From Ignavibacteria bacterium UBA2373 (GTDB taxonomy: Bacteria > Bacteroidota > Ignavibacteria > Kapaibacteriales > UBA961): a stretch of 5,682 nt of DNA. The notes beneath the pieces are model-generated. The model was given only the letters and a program-made list of their open reading frames with translations. It did no database searches and was not told the origin of the DNA. Below are positions 5,635 to 5,682 of the stretch, in pieces; the first letter of the stretch is position 1; each line of letters starts with the position of its first letter. The stretch lies in the NCBI GenBank assembly GCA_002344005.1, contig DDTD01000029.1:1-5682 (forward strand). Reading direction: 5' to 3'. Both the position numbers and the translations under genes were made by a program.

Positions 5635-5682
5635 ATGAAATCTACATTTCTTTTTTTGGTGATAGTCTGTTTGCCACAAATA
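5635..5682 (+). CDS. Start of a probable exported protein, cut by the right edge
   Basis: Sixteen codons from ATG at 5635 read MKSTFLFLVIVCLPQI, a positive charge followed by a hydrophobic core, the first part of a Sec signal peptide. A good GGAG Shine-Dalgarno at 5625-5628 lies six bases upstream. The leader CCGGAGATTGCT resembles the CGGAGACAAT leader of the preceding gene. Product unknown. A secreted, possibly type IX dependent, protein is a guess from the neighbour only. Confidence 0.6.
   Translation, partial: MKSTFLFLVIVCLPQI

Noticed and set aside
1..5682. CRISPR array, tRNA, rRNA, insertion sequence ends or phage integration site
   Set aside because: No regularly spaced repeats, cloverleaf patterns, paired terminal inverted repeats with a transposase, or integrase were seen.

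Overview
The window looks like chromosomal DNA from a moderately AT-rich member of the Bacteroidota/Chlorobiota (FCB) group. Three things point there. The OxyR N-terminus is of the Bacteroidota kind (MTAQQLEYIVALDTHRHF). Most starts lack a strong Shine-Dalgarno. A small protein near the right end resembles the C-terminal sorting tail used by the type IX secretion system. This lineage call is an inference from protein style, not from a marker gene.

Left part (1-1324): a possible gene 3' end at the very edge (2-112, +) converges on a minus-strand gene (158-1021). That gene encodes an exported fusion of a DUF6265 (lipocalin-like) domain and a YCII-like domain. It is divergent from oxyR (1325-2260, +), and the two are separated by a 303-base region. 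This region holds a near-repeated TTTGC(T)ACTGTTCA element, a 14-base interrupted palindrome and a 10-base perfect palindrome, which are candidate control sites. OxyR keeps the peroxide-sensing cysteines at exactly positions 199 and 208 when its start is set at 1325.

Middle part (2331-5102): a compact co-directional housekeeping group of recO (recombinational repair), a DUF21/CBS/CorC-HlyC membrane transporter-like protein and plsY (first acylation step of phospholipid synthesis). recO and the CBS gene overlap by ATGA and the CBS gene is 19 bases from plsY, so they are probably one transcription unit. oxyR lies 70 bases upstream in the same direction with no visible terminator, so read-through from it is possible.

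Right part (5103-5682): a 241-base AT-rich intergenic region with a good sigma70-like promoter match, then a 76-residue protein that is almost only a type IX sorting-tail-like domain (5344-5574). A strong GC-rich hairpin (5589-5615) follows, then the first 16 codons of a probable exported protein (5635 to the edge). Both last genes start behind a near-identical CGGAGA ribosome binding site.

I see no CRISPR array, tRNA, rRNA, clear insertion sequence or defence system. The main points of interest are the DUF6265-YCII fusion, the stop-free stretch in front of oxyR with its repeated elements, the divergent PlsY motifs, and the sorting-tail-only mini-gene.
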